From Planctomycetota bacterium (GTDB lineage: Bacteria > Planctomycetota > UBA1135 > GCA-002686595): a stretch of DNA of 64,000 nt. The stretch is from the NCBI GenBank assembly GCA_023150475.1, contig JAKLKU010000015.1:1-64000 (forward strand), in the 5' to 3' direction. Shown piece after piece: positions 7,794 to 17,619 of this stretch (positions are counted from its first letter, which is position 1; each line of letters begins with the position of its first letter). A program made the translations under genes and the position numbers. The notes beneath the pieces are model-generated. The model searched no databases. It saw nothing but the letters and a program-made list of their open reading frames with translations, and was not told where the DNA came from.

Positions 7794-10298
7794 GTGCAAC
7801 TGCGCCACACGTTCTTCGCCGTCCTGGTGATCGGAGCGCTCGCGCTGGTCTGGCAGCGTTGCGACACTCGGTCGCCGGGGCTCGTTCCGCCACCGCAGAT
7901 CAGCGAGGAGGAATTCGTCGCGCGCCAAACGGACGTGCGCGCGCTCCAGCGCTTCATCGAGGCGCATCCGGCGAGCCCACGGCTCGCCGACGCGCGGAAA
8001 CGCATCGACGCACTGCGCGCCGACGACGCGCCGTGGGAACACGCGCGGCGCGCAGCGACGAGCGTCGCGCTCGACGAGTTCCTGGAGCTCTTCCCGGGCC
8101 ACGAGCGCGAAGCGGACGCCCGCGCGTTGCGCGCCGCGATGGAGCCGCGGAGCGTCTTCGATTTGCTCGCGAACGGCGCGATCGAACTGACGACGCGCGG
8201 TTCGGGCATCGAGCACATGAGCGTGACGCTCCGGCGCCGCACGCCGCACGAGATCTCGGCGACGTTCCCCGTCGGCACGTACTTCGTCGCGCAAGGAGAC
8301 TCGCAGAACATGGTCGCGACGCGCGCGACGACCGTGAAGCTCGACACCGACGATCCGGTCGACGTGACGGTGCGTGTCGCGTGCGCCAATCGTTCGTTGC
8401 CGGTGCCGGGGCATGGCGACTCGTTCCACCTCGAGCTCGCGCCGCGCCAAGCGGAGCTCGAAAAACTCGCGCCGCTGCTCGAAGCGGCCGATGCCAGTAC
8501 CGTGGTCGCGCAGGCGGCGGTGTGGATCGTCACCGACGACGCCGACTACGACGCGCTCGGGCTGCTGGTCCTGTCGTATGGCTTCGGTGGCGGCCGGCGC
8601 GCGATCGACGAAACGGCCGCAGCGACGGCGCTCAAACTCTGCGCCGACGCGGGAGTCGACTGGCGGTCGAGAGCGATCGCCAAGGACGAGTTCGTGCTCT
8701 TCCACGGCCTCGGCGCCGAACACGACGGCGCTGAACACCGTGGCGCTGAACGGATCGGCGCCGAGCAGAACGGCGCCGAGCGGATCAGCGTCGCCGAATG
8801 GTGCCGCGCGGAGCTCGAGCGCCGCGGCTTCGGTGCGACGCCCGGCGCAATCGTGAGTCGCGCGCTCGAACAGGCGGACGATGGACTCGTCGCCGACGCG
8901 GCGCGCTCCGTCGCCGCCAAGCTCGCGAAGTCGGGCGGCATGCCCACGCTGCGCGAGCTCGCGCGCGCCGAGTCGCCGCGCACGCGCCGCCGCGCGGCCC
9001 TCGTGCTCGCCGAGCTCGCGGCCCCGGCCGACCTCGACCTGTTGCTCGCGCTCGCGAACGACGCGACGCCCGCGGTGCGCGCGGCCGCGGCCGCGGCGCT
9101 GAAGTCGTTCGATGCGCCGCGCGCTCGCGCAGGACTCCTGCGCGCGCTCGGCGACGCGGACGGTGACGTCGCGAACACCGCGCTGACGGCGCTCGGCGGC
9201 GTGCAGGCACCCGAGCTCGTCGATCCGTTGCTCGGACTCGCCGGCTCGCAGCACGAAGGTTGGCTGCGCTCGGAAGCTGTGCGCCGGCTCGCGGAGCTCC
9301 ATGCCGCCGCGCCGACGCGCGCGCCCGAGCTGCGTGCCGCGTTCGAACGTGCGCTCGAAGATCCCGACGATCGGGTCGCGCTGGCTGCGCTCGATGGGCT
9401 CGCCAAGACGCGCGATCCGACGTGCGTCGCAGGACTCGCGGCGGCCTTCGCGGCGCATCGGGAACCGTGGTTCCGCATCGCCGTGATCCGCGCGCTCCAG
9501 GAACTCGGCGGACCGGCCGCGCGCGCTGAACGTGTTCGTTGGCTGGCGACTCCCGACATCGACGTCGCGATGTCGGCCTTCGGCAGTCTGCGGGAGGAAC
9601 TCGACGCCGACTTGGTGCCCGAGATCGTGCGCCTGCTCGAACGGACCGAGGCGCCGTACCACCACGAAGAGCTGCTGCACGCTCTCGGCAGGCTGCGCAC
9701 CCCGGAGGCTCGCACGCACGTGAGACGCCTGGCCGAAAGCGCGGATCGATCGGCTTGCGCGACGGCGCTCGCTGCGCTCGCCGCGATCGCCGATCCGCGC
9801 GATCGCGAACTCGTGGTCGGGCTCGTGCACGCCGACGACGAGGACGTCCGAGCGGCGGCGTTGCGCGCGCTGCACGGCTTCCAGGATGCGAGCAACCAGA
9901 CGCTCTGCAGCGGAGCGCTCGTGGATCCGTCCGATGCCGTGGTGGACGCCGCGCTCGATGGACTGCAGAAGCCGTACGGGCCGGAGCTCGTGACGACGTT
10001 CGAGGCCGCGTTGCGCGTCGAGCACGAAGCGTTCCTGCGCTCGCGTCTCGCGAACGAGCTCGCGTCGATCGAAACGCCCGAAGCGACACGCGCGCTGTTG
10101 CGGATCTTCGTGGCCAAGAAGGAGGTTCGCTTCCGCTGGGAGCTCGCGTTGGGCTTCTTGGCGGCGGACCCGAGCGCGCTCGCCGAGCTCGAGGCGGCGC
10201 ACGCAGGCGAAACCGACGATGAAGTGCGCGCGTTGCTCGAGCAAGCGCTCGCGAACGTGCGCTCTCGATTGCCGCCGCCGCCCGAACCTCAGCGCTAG
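7794..10298 (+). CDS. Membrane-anchored HEAT-repeat protein
   Basis: This 834-residue protein starts with GTG 7794 and one N-terminal hydrophobic helix (residues 6-20), then a region with no recognised fold. From about residue 380 to the end it is an alpha-solenoid of alanine- and leucine-rich HEAT or PBS-lyase-like repeats (for example TRRRAALVLAELAAPADLD, then DDVAN-type and DPDDRVALAALDGLA units). Such solenoids usually serve as protein-binding scaffolds and no catalytic motif is seen. A pentapeptide repeat (GAExx, five copies) near residues 307-331 marks a flexible linker. Its stop shares bases with the convergent gene that follows. Confidence 0.75.
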   Translation: MQLRHTFFAVLVIGALALVWQRCDTRSPGLVPPPQISEEEFVARQTDVRALQRFIEAHPASPRLADARKRIDALRADDAPWEHARRAATSVALDEFLELFPGHEREADARALRAAMEPRSVFDLLANGAIELTTRGSGIEHMSVTLRRRTPHEISATFPVGTYFVAQGDSQNMVATRATTVKLDTDDPVDVTVRVACANRSLPVPGHGDSFHLELAPRQAELEKLAPLLEAADASTVVAQAAVWIVTDDADYDALGLLVLSYGFGGGRRAIDETAAATALKLCADAGVDWRSRAIAKDEFVLFHGLGAEHDGAEHRGAERIGAEQNGAERISVAEWCRAELERRGFGATPGAIVSRALEQADDGLVADAARSVAAKLAKSGGMPTLRELARAESPRTRRRAALVLAELAAPADLDLLLALANDATPAVRAAAAAALKSFDAPRARAGLLRALGDADGDVANTALTALGGVQAPELVDPLLGLAGSQHEGWLRSEAVRRLAELHAAAPTRAPELRAAFERALEDPDDRVALAALDGLAKTRDPTCVAGLAAAFAAHREPWFRIAVIRALQELGGPAARAERVRWLATPDIDVAMSAFGSLREELDADLVPEIVRLLERTEAPYHHEELLHALGRLRTPEARTHVRRLAESADRSACATALAALAAIADPRDRELVVGLVHADDEDVRAAALRALHGFQDASNQTLCSGALVDPSDAVVDAALDGLQKPYGPELVTTFEAALRVEHEAFLRSRLANELASIETPEATRALLRIFVAKKEVRFRWELALGFLAADPSALAELEAAHAGETDDEVRALLEQALANVRSRLPPPPEPQR
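8712..8786 (+). repeat. Five 15-bp in-frame tandem units in HEAT-repeat gene
   Basis: Five imperfect copies of GGCGCYGARCRNNNN encode the pentapeptides GAEHD, GAEHR, GAERI, GAEQN and GAERI. They form a linker between the N-terminal region and the solenoid. The unit length keeps the frame when copy number changes. Confidence 0.85.
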
Positions 10299-13200
10299 GC
10301 GGCGACGGCCCGCGCGCGCGCCGCGGCGCGTCGGCGCGAGACGATCAGGCCTGCGCCGGCGAATCCGACGATCGCCGTCGCAGCGAGCAGGCAGCCCAAG
10401 GCGAACGATCGAGGCTCGTACACGAGCTCGACCACGTGTTCGCCGGGCGGCACCGCGACGGCGGTCAACGCGTAGTTCGCACGCAACCGTGGCGCGGGTT
10501 GCCCGTCGACTCGCGCGTGCCACCCCGGATAGTCGGACTGCGCGACGACGAGCCACGCCGGCGCCGCGGTCGACGTCGCCCACGACGAGTGTTGCGACTC
10601 CGACGTTCGCGACTCGAGCTTGCGGCGACCGGCGTGTTTGACGACCGGCGCGGACGCCTGCGGATCGATCAACACGACGCTCGAACGCGGATCGAAGTCG
10701 GGCGCGACCACGCGCTCGAACGCCGCACGTTCGTCCGCGACGAACTCGGCGCCCGGCACGAGCCACGCGCGGCCCGGAGCTCCCTTCAGACGGTGCAAGC
10801 GCGCGGTGCCGAGCTCCGCGACCGTCGTGAAACGGTCCGCGACGTACGCGAAATCGAGCCACAGTCCGCCGGGGAGCTCGCGCTCGCCTTGCCGTAGACG
10901 ATCGAGCTGGTCGAGCGCGGCGGGCTCGGTGAACGCGCGGCCGAGACGCTGCCTGCGCTGCACGTCGCGCACGCGCAGCCGATCCCAATCCTCCGCGGCG
11001 AGGAAGGTCGGGCCCGGCAGCCCGTCGGACTCCACGATCTCGACATCCAACTCGAAACGCCGTCCGAACGCCCGCTCGACCGGTGGGAACGTCAGCGGCA
11101 GGTTGCGTCGCCCACCGCCGATGAAGTCGAGCTGATCGAGGCGCGCGACGCGCTGCGCGATCCCGGCGCCCGTGTCGTCGCGGAGCGTGACCCGCACCGA
11201 GCAGCGTGGATCCGGCGCCTTCGCGACGCGCAGCAGCACGCCCTGCAGCCGATCGTCCGCGGCGACGAACGAGGCGTGGAGCGGCGCGGCTGTCGTCACG
11301 GGCTCGGTGAGATACTCGTGGTTCGACTTCACGACCCGCGCGCGGGCCAGTTCGCCGTCGGCAGGCATCCACGATCGCTCGCAGAGCAGATACGACGCGC
11401 CGAAGAGCACGAGTCCCTTGATCGTCGGTCGAGTCGCGGTGTGCGCCTTGGCGCCGTGGCCGAGGAACACGGTGCGCAAGTCCTCGTACGCGCGGAGTTC
11501 GAGTCCGTCGTAGCTCGACAGGAGACGCACTCCCAACGTCATGTTCGTGTGCGGCAACAGGCCACCGAACGGCGTCGACTCGAGCGTGTCCGCCCCGACG
11601 TGCTCGCGCAACGTCCGGCCCGCCTCGGTGATCGGGAAGACGAGACGATCCTCGACCGTCGGGACGACGCCGCGCAGCGACCAACCGCTCTGGAAGAACA
11701 CTGCAGCGATCAACACGCAAGCAAGCGTGGCGCGCAACTTCGGGCTCGCGACGAGGAGCGACGCCGCCACCGCCGCCGCGCCGAGCGCGAAGCTCGACAG
11801 CACGGCGACGCGGTGCGCTTCGATCGCCGCGCGCGCCGTGGGCTGCGCGGCTGCGAGTGCATCCGCGATGCTCGCCGAATACCGCCGGGCCGCCCATTCG
11901 CAGACCGCGGCGAACGCGAGCGCGACGGCGACGACCGCGCCGCTGCGGACGAGGCGCGACCCGAGCCCGCGCGACGCGGCGCTCAACAGGCCGTCGAGCG
12001 CGAGCGCCGCCGAGATCGCGAGCGCGGGGATCCACACGGGTTGACTGCGCGCGGCGGGCACGAGCTCGAACACGGGAAGCGCGCGCATCGCGCCGCCGAA
12101 ACCCCCGAGGTCGTAAGCGTACGGCACCCACACGAGCGCCAGGCAACCGACGAACCACTGCCTTGGATCACGCCTCGCGAAGAGCCACGCGAGCAGCGCG
12201 CACCACAGCGCGAGCGCGCCCGGCGAGTTCGCGACGACTTCTTCGTAGACCGGAGTGGGCAACGTCGCTTGCACGAGCTCGCCGGCGCGCGGCGCTCCGG
12301 CGAGGTCGGGGAAACACAGCAGCGGCAAGTTGTCGACGGCGACGTGCATCGACTCCAACCGGTGCGAGCCGAACACCGAGCTCCGCGGCAGGTACTCGAG
12401 GAACGGCAGCAGTTGCGGCGCGGCGAGCATCACGGCCGCGAAGGCGCTCGACACGAGCGCGCACGAGAGGCGCAACGTCGCTCGGCGTTCCGCGAGCTCG
12501 CGGCGATCGAGCAGCAGCCGCAGCAGCGCCCACCCCGTCACCACGCACGCGACGAAGAACAACGTCTCCGGGTGACCGGCGTAGGCGGCGAGCGCTGCTT
12601 CGATCGCGAGCGCGACGCACGCGCCGAACGAGACGCGTCCACGTTCACGCACGCCTCGGAACGCACGTTCGAGCGTGAAGAGCAACACCGGCATCAGCGC
12701 GAACACGCCGACGTGCGGATAACTCGCGCACGTCGCGGTGAACCCGTTGAAGGCGAACACGACTCCGCCGAGCCACGCGGCGAGACGGCGCAGTCCGAGC
12801 TCGCGGAGGAAGAGCGCGCCGAAGACGCCGAGCACGAAGAGCTGCAGCCAAGTCGACACCAACGCGCCGAGCTTCGGGCCGAGCAGATACCCGGGCAGAC
12901 TGAACGGCGAGAACACCGCCGACTGGTAGTTCGCGAGCTGCGGCAGACCGCCCGCATTCAGCGGGTTCCACAACGGGACCACGCCGCGCGCGAGCTCTCG
13001 CGCGTCGAACGCGAGCCACGGTTGGAACTGCGCGACCGGGTCGCCGAGCAGCGGATTCTCTGGCTCGTAGGCGGGCTCGACGTTCCAGATGCTCGACGTC
13101 TGGAGCAGGTCGGCGGACGTCAGCGAATGCGTGGCGACCAGCCGAATCGGCCGGAGCAGCACCAGGCAGACGAGGACCGCGAAGAGGCCGCTCGTCTGCC

Positions 13201-13306
13201 ACGCGTCGGCCCACGTCGCGCCGGCGCGCCGCGGAGCGCCGATTGTGTCGTTGCTGTCATCTTCAGCGGACTTCGCTGGCGACACGGACGTGGAGGGCGC
13301 GAGCAT
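10295..13306 (-). CDS. YfhO-like large polytopic membrane protein
   Basis: The 1,003-residue product (ATG 13306 chosen, since residues before it are proline-rich and atypical) has about a dozen hydrophobic helices in its first 550 residues. The family-typical loop ANYQSAVFSPFSLPGYLLG and PLWNPLNAGG follow helix 1. A C-terminal periplasmic domain with the ending WHARVDGQPAPRLRANYALTAVAVPPG (split) and a last helix matches the YfhO family. YfhO proteins are GT-C-fold membrane proteins linked to cell-surface glycosylation in Gram-positives. Its role here is inferred only from family. Its stop overlaps that of the HEAT gene tail-to-tail. Confidence 0.8.
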   Translation of the reverse strand: MLAPSTSVSPAKSAEDDSNDTIGAPRRAGATWADAWQTSGLFAVLVCLVLLRPIRLVATHSLTSADLLQTSSIWNVEPAYEPENPLLGDPVAQFQPWLAFDARELARGVVPLWNPLNAGGLPQLANYQSAVFSPFSLPGYLLGPKLGALVSTWLQLFVLGVFGALFLRELGLRRLAAWLGGVVFAFNGFTATCASYPHVGVFALMPVLLFTLERAFRGVRERGRVSFGACVALAIEAALAAYAGHPETLFFVACVVTGWALLRLLLDRRELAERRATLRLSCALVSSAFAAVMLAAPQLLPFLEYLPRSSVFGSHRLESMHVAVDNLPLLCFPDLAGAPRAGELVQATLPTPVYEEVVANSPGALALWCALLAWLFARRDPRQWFVGCLALVWVPYAYDLGGFGGAMRALPVFELVPAARSQPVWIPALAISAALALDGLLSAASRGLGSRLVRSGAVVAVALAFAAVCEWAARRYSASIADALAAAQPTARAAIEAHRVAVLSSFALGAAAVAASLLVASPKLRATLACVLIAAVFFQSGWSLRGVVPTVEDRLVFPITEAGRTLREHVGADTLESTPFGGLLPHTNMTLGVRLLSSYDGLELRAYEDLRTVFLGHGAKAHTATRPTIKGLVLFGASYLLCERSWMPADGELARARVVKSNHEYLTEPVTTAAPLHASFVAADDRLQGVLLRVAKAPDPRCSVRVTLRDDTGAGIAQRVARLDQLDFIGGGRRNLPLTFPPVERAFGRRFELDVEIVESDGLPGPTFLAAEDWDRLRVRDVQRRQRLGRAFTEPAALDQLDRLRQGERELPGGLWLDFAYVADRFTTVAELGTARLHRLKGAPGRAWLVPGAEFVADERAAFERVVAPDFDPRSSVVLIDPQASAPVVKHAGRRKLESRTSESQHSSWATSTAAPAWLVVAQSDYPGWHARVDGQPAPRLRANYALTAVAVPPGEHVVELVYEPRSFALGCLLAATAIVGFAGAGLIVSRRRAAARARAVAA

Positions 13307-13708
13307 GCGAGGAACCGGCGGCACGACGGGCAGCGAATCGGGGGGGCACGCACCGGCCTGCGGGCGATGAAACGCTAACGGAAACTGGGCAGTCTGTCGA
13401 ACCGGCGGCCAGGGCGCCAAGTCGCCAGGGCGCGCGTGGGCGCGCGGACCTCGCCGTCGACCGGCGCGAGCTCCGACCGACGACGACCCCGTATCGGCGA
13501 GCGTCCCCTACCGCCTGAAAGCACCGATCGCCGCGCGCCGCTCCCGCCGCGACCTGCTCGCGACGCGTTCGGTGCGGCACGGCTTCCGCGGCCAGCCAGG
13601 CTCGACCGCCGGCAGCGTCCGCACGCGCCGAGCGGACGCTCCGTCACGCGACTCGCGAACTTGCGGGACGAGTTCGACTCGGCGAGCGCCCGGTCTGGCG
13701 AGCGTGCG
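13307..13708. other. Intergenic region between lpxA and the YfhO-like gene
   Basis: This 402-bp stretch, transcribed if at all from the lpxA side, contains no frame with coding character matching its neighbours, no repeat and no convincing promoter or terminator. It presumably holds the YfhO-gene promoter. Confidence 0.5.
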
Positions 13709-14557
13709 TCAGTCGCGCGGCGCCGAGTCGGAGCTCTCGACGACGTCGGCGCGCCGCGCGTGCGTGCAGACGCCGCGTTTGCTCGTCAGCACGAAGTCGA
13801 GCAGCGCGCGAGCTTCCGGACCGTGCGGCGCGAGAGCTTCGGCGCGCGCGACGTCGCGCACCGGTCGGCCGCTGCGGAACAGCCGGCGATAGAGCTCGCG
13901 CAGCTCGAGCCGCACCTCCGGCGTGAAGCCGTTGCGGCGCAGGCCGATCACGTTGAGTCCGCAGATCGTGTTCAGCCCGGTCGCGATCGCGTACGGAGGC
14001 AGATCCTTGCTGATGCCCGCACCGCCTTGCATCAACGCGAACGGACCGATGCGCACGAACTGGTGCACCAGACACGAGCCCGACACGAACGCACGATCCC
14101 CGACTTGCACGTGCCCGGCGAGCAGCGCGTCGTTCGCGAGGATCACGTGGTTCCCGACCCGGCAGTTGTGCGCGACGTGCGCGCCGGCCATCAGCAAGTT
14201 GTGCGAGCCGATGAGCGTGTCCTCGTCGAGCTTGTTCGAACGGTGGACGGTCACGTGCTCGCGGAACACGTTGTGGTCGCCGATGACGAGCTTGGTGGGC
14301 GAGCCGTCGTACTTGTGATCCTGCGGTTCGTCGCCGATCACGGCGCCAGCGTGGAAGCGGTTGGCGCGGCCGATCGTCGTGTGGCCGGTCAGGTGCACGT
14401 GCGGTCCGACGACACAGTCGGCGTCGAGCACGACGTCGCCGTCGATCACCGAGTACGGGCCGACGCGCACGGTCGGGTGCAAGCGGGCGTGAGGATGGAC
14501 GATCGCGGTCGGGTGGATGCGCGGCTCGGCGGCGCGCGTCTGGGGGTCGGCGGTCAT
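13709..14557 (-). CDS. lpxA: Acyl-ACP--UDP-N-acetylglucosamine O-acyltransferase
   Basis: LpxA transfers a hydroxyacyl chain from acyl-ACP to UDP-GlcNAc, the first step of lipid A synthesis in the cytoplasm. The 282-residue protein (ATG 14557; a longer in-frame ATG at 14599 gives a poorer N-terminus) is a left-handed beta-helix of hexapeptide repeats (IHPTAIVHPHARLHPTVRVG, split). It holds the conserved block GDEPQDHKYDG and the catalytic-region histidines in AGAHVAHNC, matching His122/His125 of E. coli. The C-terminal helical part (RRNGFTPEVRLELRELYRRLF, split) is also present. It stands alone, without lpxD, fabZ or lpxB nearby. It shows that the host makes lipid A or a related glycolipid. 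Confidence 0.95.
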   Translation of the reverse strand: MTADPQTRAAEPRIHPTAIVHPHARLHPTVRVGPYSVIDGDVVLDADCVVGPHVHLTGHTTIGRANRFHAGAVIGDEPQDHKYDGSPTKLVIGDHNVFREHVTVHRSNKLDEDTLIGSHNLLMAGAHVAHNCRVGNHVILANDALLAGHVQVGDRAFVSGSCLVHQFVRIGPFALMQGGAGISKDLPPYAIATGLNTICGLNVIGLRRNGFTPEVRLELRELYRRLFRSGRPVRDVARAEALAPHGPEARALLDFVLTSKRGVCTHARRADVVESSDSAPRD

Positions 14558-14627
14558 GGCGCTTCGATAACCGAGAGGAGCCCGATCGTCCATCCGCAAC
14601 GAGGCCGAAGCGCGCCGGTGGACGATC

Positions 14628-16085
14628 GTGGCCGTCGTGCGCTATGCCAGTCGACTCGCCGTGCGCGATCTCGAGCCTCGAACCGGTCCGACTGCGCGTC
14701 CGCCGTCGCGCGGTCGACGCTTGACGCGCTGGGCGCTGCCCGCGATCTGCGCGGCGCTGGGCCGGACGGTGGCGGCTCAGTCGGAACCGCTCGCGCTGCC
14801 GGCCGCTCCTCTGGCCGCTCCCCTGGCCACTCCTTTGGCCACGCCTCTCGCCAATCCTCTGGCCACTACGCCGGCCGCGCAGGATCCGCCGGGAATCGAT
14901 GCGGCGCCGCGCGTCGAGTCGCCGGCGCGCTGGGGCTACGACGATGCGTTCTTCGTCGAGAGCGCCGACGGCCGTTCGCGCCTTGCGATCGGCGGCGTCC
15001 TCAACCTCCGCACGCGCGTGCTCGAACCGGGCGGCGCGAATCGTGAGGGCGGCTTCGAGCTCGAACGCATGCGCCTCGAGTTCTCGGGCCGTTTCGACGA
15101 CGCGTGGATCTTCCAGATCGAGCCGCGCTTCACCGAGGATCGGGTCGAGCTCGACGAATCGTGGTTCGGCGTGCGGCTGCACGGCGGCGACGAGCGCCTG
15201 CTCGTCGGCCGACCCAAGGCGCCGTTCGGGCTCGAGGAGCTGCTCTCGAGCCGCCACTTCGACTTCGCGACGCGCTCGTTGCTGAACCAGTTCTCTCCCG
15301 GCGAGGACCACGGCGTGGTGCTGCTCGGTGGCTCGCGCGAAAGTCGCTTCGAGTGGGGCTTTGGGATCACCAACGGCACCGGGACGAGCGACACGAACGG
15401 CGAGAAGGACCTCTCGGCGCGTTTCGTCGTGCGCCCATGGATCGAGCGCATGGACTCGAGCGCGCGACGTTGGCAATTCGGCTGCGCCGCGACGTGGGGA
15501 CGCGAGGACGACGAACTCGACGGCAAGACGCTCTCGACGGAAGCCAAGACGCCGTTCCTCGCGTTCGAACCCGGCGCGAATGCGGACGGCGAGCGTTTGC
15601 GCGTCGGCCTCGAAACGGCGTGGTTCGACGGTCCGTTCACCGTGCAGGCCGAAGCGCTCTCGGTCGCCGAAGAGCTGCAGGGCGCGGGCGGAGCGATCGA
15701 CGCGACGACTCGCGGTTGGTACGTCTCGGCGGCGTGGATGCTGACCGGCGAGGAGAAAGGCTTCGGCCCAGCGAAACCGGCGCGCCCGTTCACGGTCGAA
15801 CGCGAGTCGAGCGCGGCGCCCGGCGGCCATGGCGCGTGGCAACTCGCCGCACGCGTCGGCGAGCTCCGGCTCGACGGCGAGCTCGTCGACGCGGGTTTGG
15901 TCGCGCCGAACGGTTTCGCGGACCGAGTGCTCTCGTTCGACTGCGGCGTCAATTGGTACGCGACGAATCACGTGAAGGCGATGCTGCACGTCGTGCACAC
16001 CGAGTACGCCGAGCCGATCGTGATCGACGGCGAGTCCGAGAGCTCGGAGTCCGCGCTGGTCTTGCGCCTGCAGCTCCACTTCTGA
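14628..16085 (+). CDS. Phosphate-selective porin O/P family outer membrane protein
   Basis: The 485-residue product has an N-terminal secretion signal (RRLTRWALPAICAALGRTVAAQ, split) with cleavage expected after AAQ. An alanine/proline tandem-repeat linker follows, then a beta-barrel with alternating hydrophobic strands. OprP/OprO family landmarks include LAIGGVLNLRTRV, FELERMRLEFSGRF, FQIEPRFTEDRVELDESWFG, LLVGRPKAPFGLE and a C-terminal LRLQLHF ending in phenylalanine, as expected for outer membrane insertion. GTG 14628 is the furthest start; a nearer GTG is possible. It is divergent from lpxA across 70 bp. Substrate selectivity (phosphate or pyrophosphate) is not shown by sequence. Confidence 0.85.
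   Translation: MAVVRYASRLAVRDLEPRTGPTARPPSRGRRLTRWALPAICAALGRTVAAQSEPLALPAAPLAAPLATPLATPLANPLATTPAAQDPPGIDAAPRVESPARWGYDDAFFVESADGRSRLAIGGVLNLRTRVLEPGGANREGGFELERMRLEFSGRFDDAWIFQIEPRFTEDRVELDESWFGVRLHGGDERLLVGRPKAPFGLEELLSSRHFDFATRSLLNQFSPGEDHGVVLLGGSRESRFEWGFGITNGTGTSDTNGEKDLSARFVVRPWIERMDSSARRWQFGCAATWGREDDELDGKTLSTEAKTPFLAFEPGANADGERLRVGLETAWFDGPFTVQAEALSVAEELQGAGGAIDATTRGWYVSAAWMLTGEEKGFGPAKPARPFTVERESSAAPGGHGAWQLAARVGELRLDGELVDAGLVAPNGFADRVLSFDCGVNWYATNHVKAMLHVVHTEYAEPIVIDGESESSESALVLRLQLHF
14808..14867 (+). repeat. Five 12-bp in-frame tandem units in porin gene
   Basis: Five copies of a CCTCTGGCCACT-like unit encode PLAA, PLAT, PLAT, PLAN and PLAT, just after the signal peptide. The linker length can therefore vary without loss of frame. 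Confidence 0.85.
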
Positions 16086-16092
16086 TCCCCAG

Positions 16093-16128
16093 GCGCGCGC
16101 GATTCGCGAGGCGCACGCGATTCGCGAG
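16093..16128 (+). repeat. 18-bp direct repeat in convergent intergenic gap
   Basis: Two adjacent 18-bp copies (GCGCGCGCGATTCGCGAG and GCGCACGCGATTCGCGAG) lie between the convergent porin and Trx/PDZ genes. No U-rich tract follows, so there is no support for a terminator. Confidence 0.75.
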
Positions 16129-16218
16129 GCGCGCGCGCTGCGCGGCATCTCGGCGCAACCCACGGGCGGCCCCGATCGGCGCCGCGACGTGCACGCCGCG
16201 CCGCCGACGTCCACACGC

Positions 16219-17619
16219 TCAGCGGCCGCGCGCCGCCGCCGTGAACGTGACGATTCGTTCGCGGCCGCGAGCGTCGAGCACGCGATAGCGGATCGTCTCG
16301 CCTGGCTCGAACGTCAACCGGAACCACGTCAGGAACTCGCGGTTGGCGAGCTCGGGACTCTGCCCGTTCACTTCGACGATCGTGTCGTCGGTCGTGAGCC
16401 CCGCGTCGCGCGCGCGCCAGCCGGGCTCGGGCCCGAAGTGCGGCCGGATCGCCATCGTCTTGGGCGGGAGCCCGAGCTTGCGACGCACGTCGGGCTTCGC
16501 CGGGAAGAACCACGCCATCCCCGGATGCGCGCCGAGCGTGCCTTCGGCGAGCGACTTGCGCCACGAGATCGTGCTCTTGCGCCAACCGTCGGCGAGCACG
16601 AGTTCGCCGCGCTTCACGACGCCCTTCGAGAGCCAGACGAGCTCGACCTTCGCGTCGCCGCTCGGCGCGCGATGCAGTGCGGCGCGGAAATCCGTCTGGG
16701 AGAAGAGGCGCCGGCCCGCCGCCGCGCCGAGCACGTCGCCCGCCGCGAGCCCGAGCTTCGCCGCCGGCGAATCCGGCGTCACCTTCGCGACGAGCAGACC
16801 GTCGTCGCGCACGAGCTCGAGCCCGACGTTCTCCGGATACGGCCACACGTACACGTCGCGCGATTTGTCGAAGCGCTTCGCGTCGACTTCGCCTTGGCGC
16901 ACGATCTCGCCGACTTCGTGGCAGTGCAGGCAACTGCCGTCCGCTTCGCCGCGTTCGGAGAGTTTGCGCCACGACTCGTAGCCCGGCAGTCGTTTCGCCG
17001 TCTGCGGAGCGCCGCCGAGCTCCGGCAGCGGCCCGTCGACGTCCCAACTCGGTCGCCGCGGATCCTCGTGGTGCGCGAGCACGCGCTCGAGCGCTTTCGC
17101 GAGCGCTTCCGCCGACACGCGCGACGTGTCGCCGCTCGAGTCGCGTCCACCGAACGTGCCGTACACGCGGCCTTCGGGCGACAGGAACCACCCCCACCAC
17201 GACAAGTCGAAGTCCTGGAACTCGCGCATCGGGAAGAGCCGCAGGTCGACGTCGTGCGCGCCGGTCAGTCGCACCGTGACGAACCGCGCGAGCAGCGGGT
17301 CGAGCCGCTCGCCGCCCTCGAGCACTTCGGCGTCGAAGTCCGCGCACTGTTTGCACGGCAGACAGCGGAACACGACGAACAGCGGTCGCTGCGTGCGTTG
17401 CGCTTCGACGCGCGCGGCGGCGAGATCGGCGCGCCACGTCACTCGCTCCGCCGGCGCCGGCTGCGCGCCGGGAGCCGGACTCTGCCGAGGTCCGAGGATC
17501 TCCGCCCACGGCGGATCCTGCGCTCGCGCCGTCTCGGCGCTCGCGAAGCTTGCGGCAAGGCTCGAAGCGAGCACGCACACGCCACCGACGAGCCAACGCA
17601 CGACGCTTTTCGACGACAT
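16219..17619 (-). CDS. Thioredoxin-like / CxxCH / double-PDZ fusion protein, exported
   Basis: The 466-residue product begins at ATG 17619 with a signal peptide (residues 1-28, ASSLAASFASA). Residues about 60-185 form a thioredoxin-like domain with CLPCKQC (Cys86, Cys89, Cys92). A cytochrome-c-type motif CLHCH at 230-234 follows. Two PDZ domains lie at about 262-345 and 385-462 (VTPDSPAAKLGLAAGDVL, ARDAGLTTDDTIVEVNG). I recall planctomycete proteins annotated as Trx7/PDZ (seleno)proteins with this plan; here cysteine occupies the redox positions. A periplasmic redox role, perhaps haem-bearing, is inferred. It is divergent from the glycosyltransferase gene. Confidence 0.75.
   Translation of the reverse strand: MSSKSVVRWLVGGVCVLASSLAASFASAETARAQDPPWAEILGPRQSPAPGAQPAPAERVTWRADLAAARVEAQRTQRPLFVVFRCLPCKQCADFDAEVLEGGERLDPLLARFVTVRLTGAHDVDLRLFPMREFQDFDLSWWGWFLSPEGRVYGTFGGRDSSGDTSRVSAEALAKALERVLAHHEDPRRPSWDVDGPLPELGGAPQTAKRLPGYESWRKLSERGEADGSCLHCHEVGEIVRQGEVDAKRFDKSRDVYVWPYPENVGLELVRDDGLLVAKVTPDSPAAKLGLAAGDVLGAAAGRRLFSQTDFRAALHRAPSGDAKVELVWLSKGVVKRGELVLADGWRKSTISWRKSLAEGTLGAHPGMAWFFPAKPDVRRKLGLPPKTMAIRPHFGPEPGWRARDAGLTTDDTIVEVNGQSPELANREFLTWFRLTFEPGETIRYRVLDARGRERIVTFTAAARGR

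Noticed and set aside
4671..12158. Very long antisense open frame of about 2,500 codons, and similar long frames elsewhere (for example 17439-21713 and 26419-30933)
   Set aside because: They lie opposite well-supported genes, are Arg- and Ala-rich, and reflect high GC third-position bias (few stops in shadow frames).
16219..17619. Selenoprotein (in-frame TGA) in the Trx/PDZ protein
   Set aside because: The whole domain reads through without an internal TGA and all redox positions are cysteine codons.
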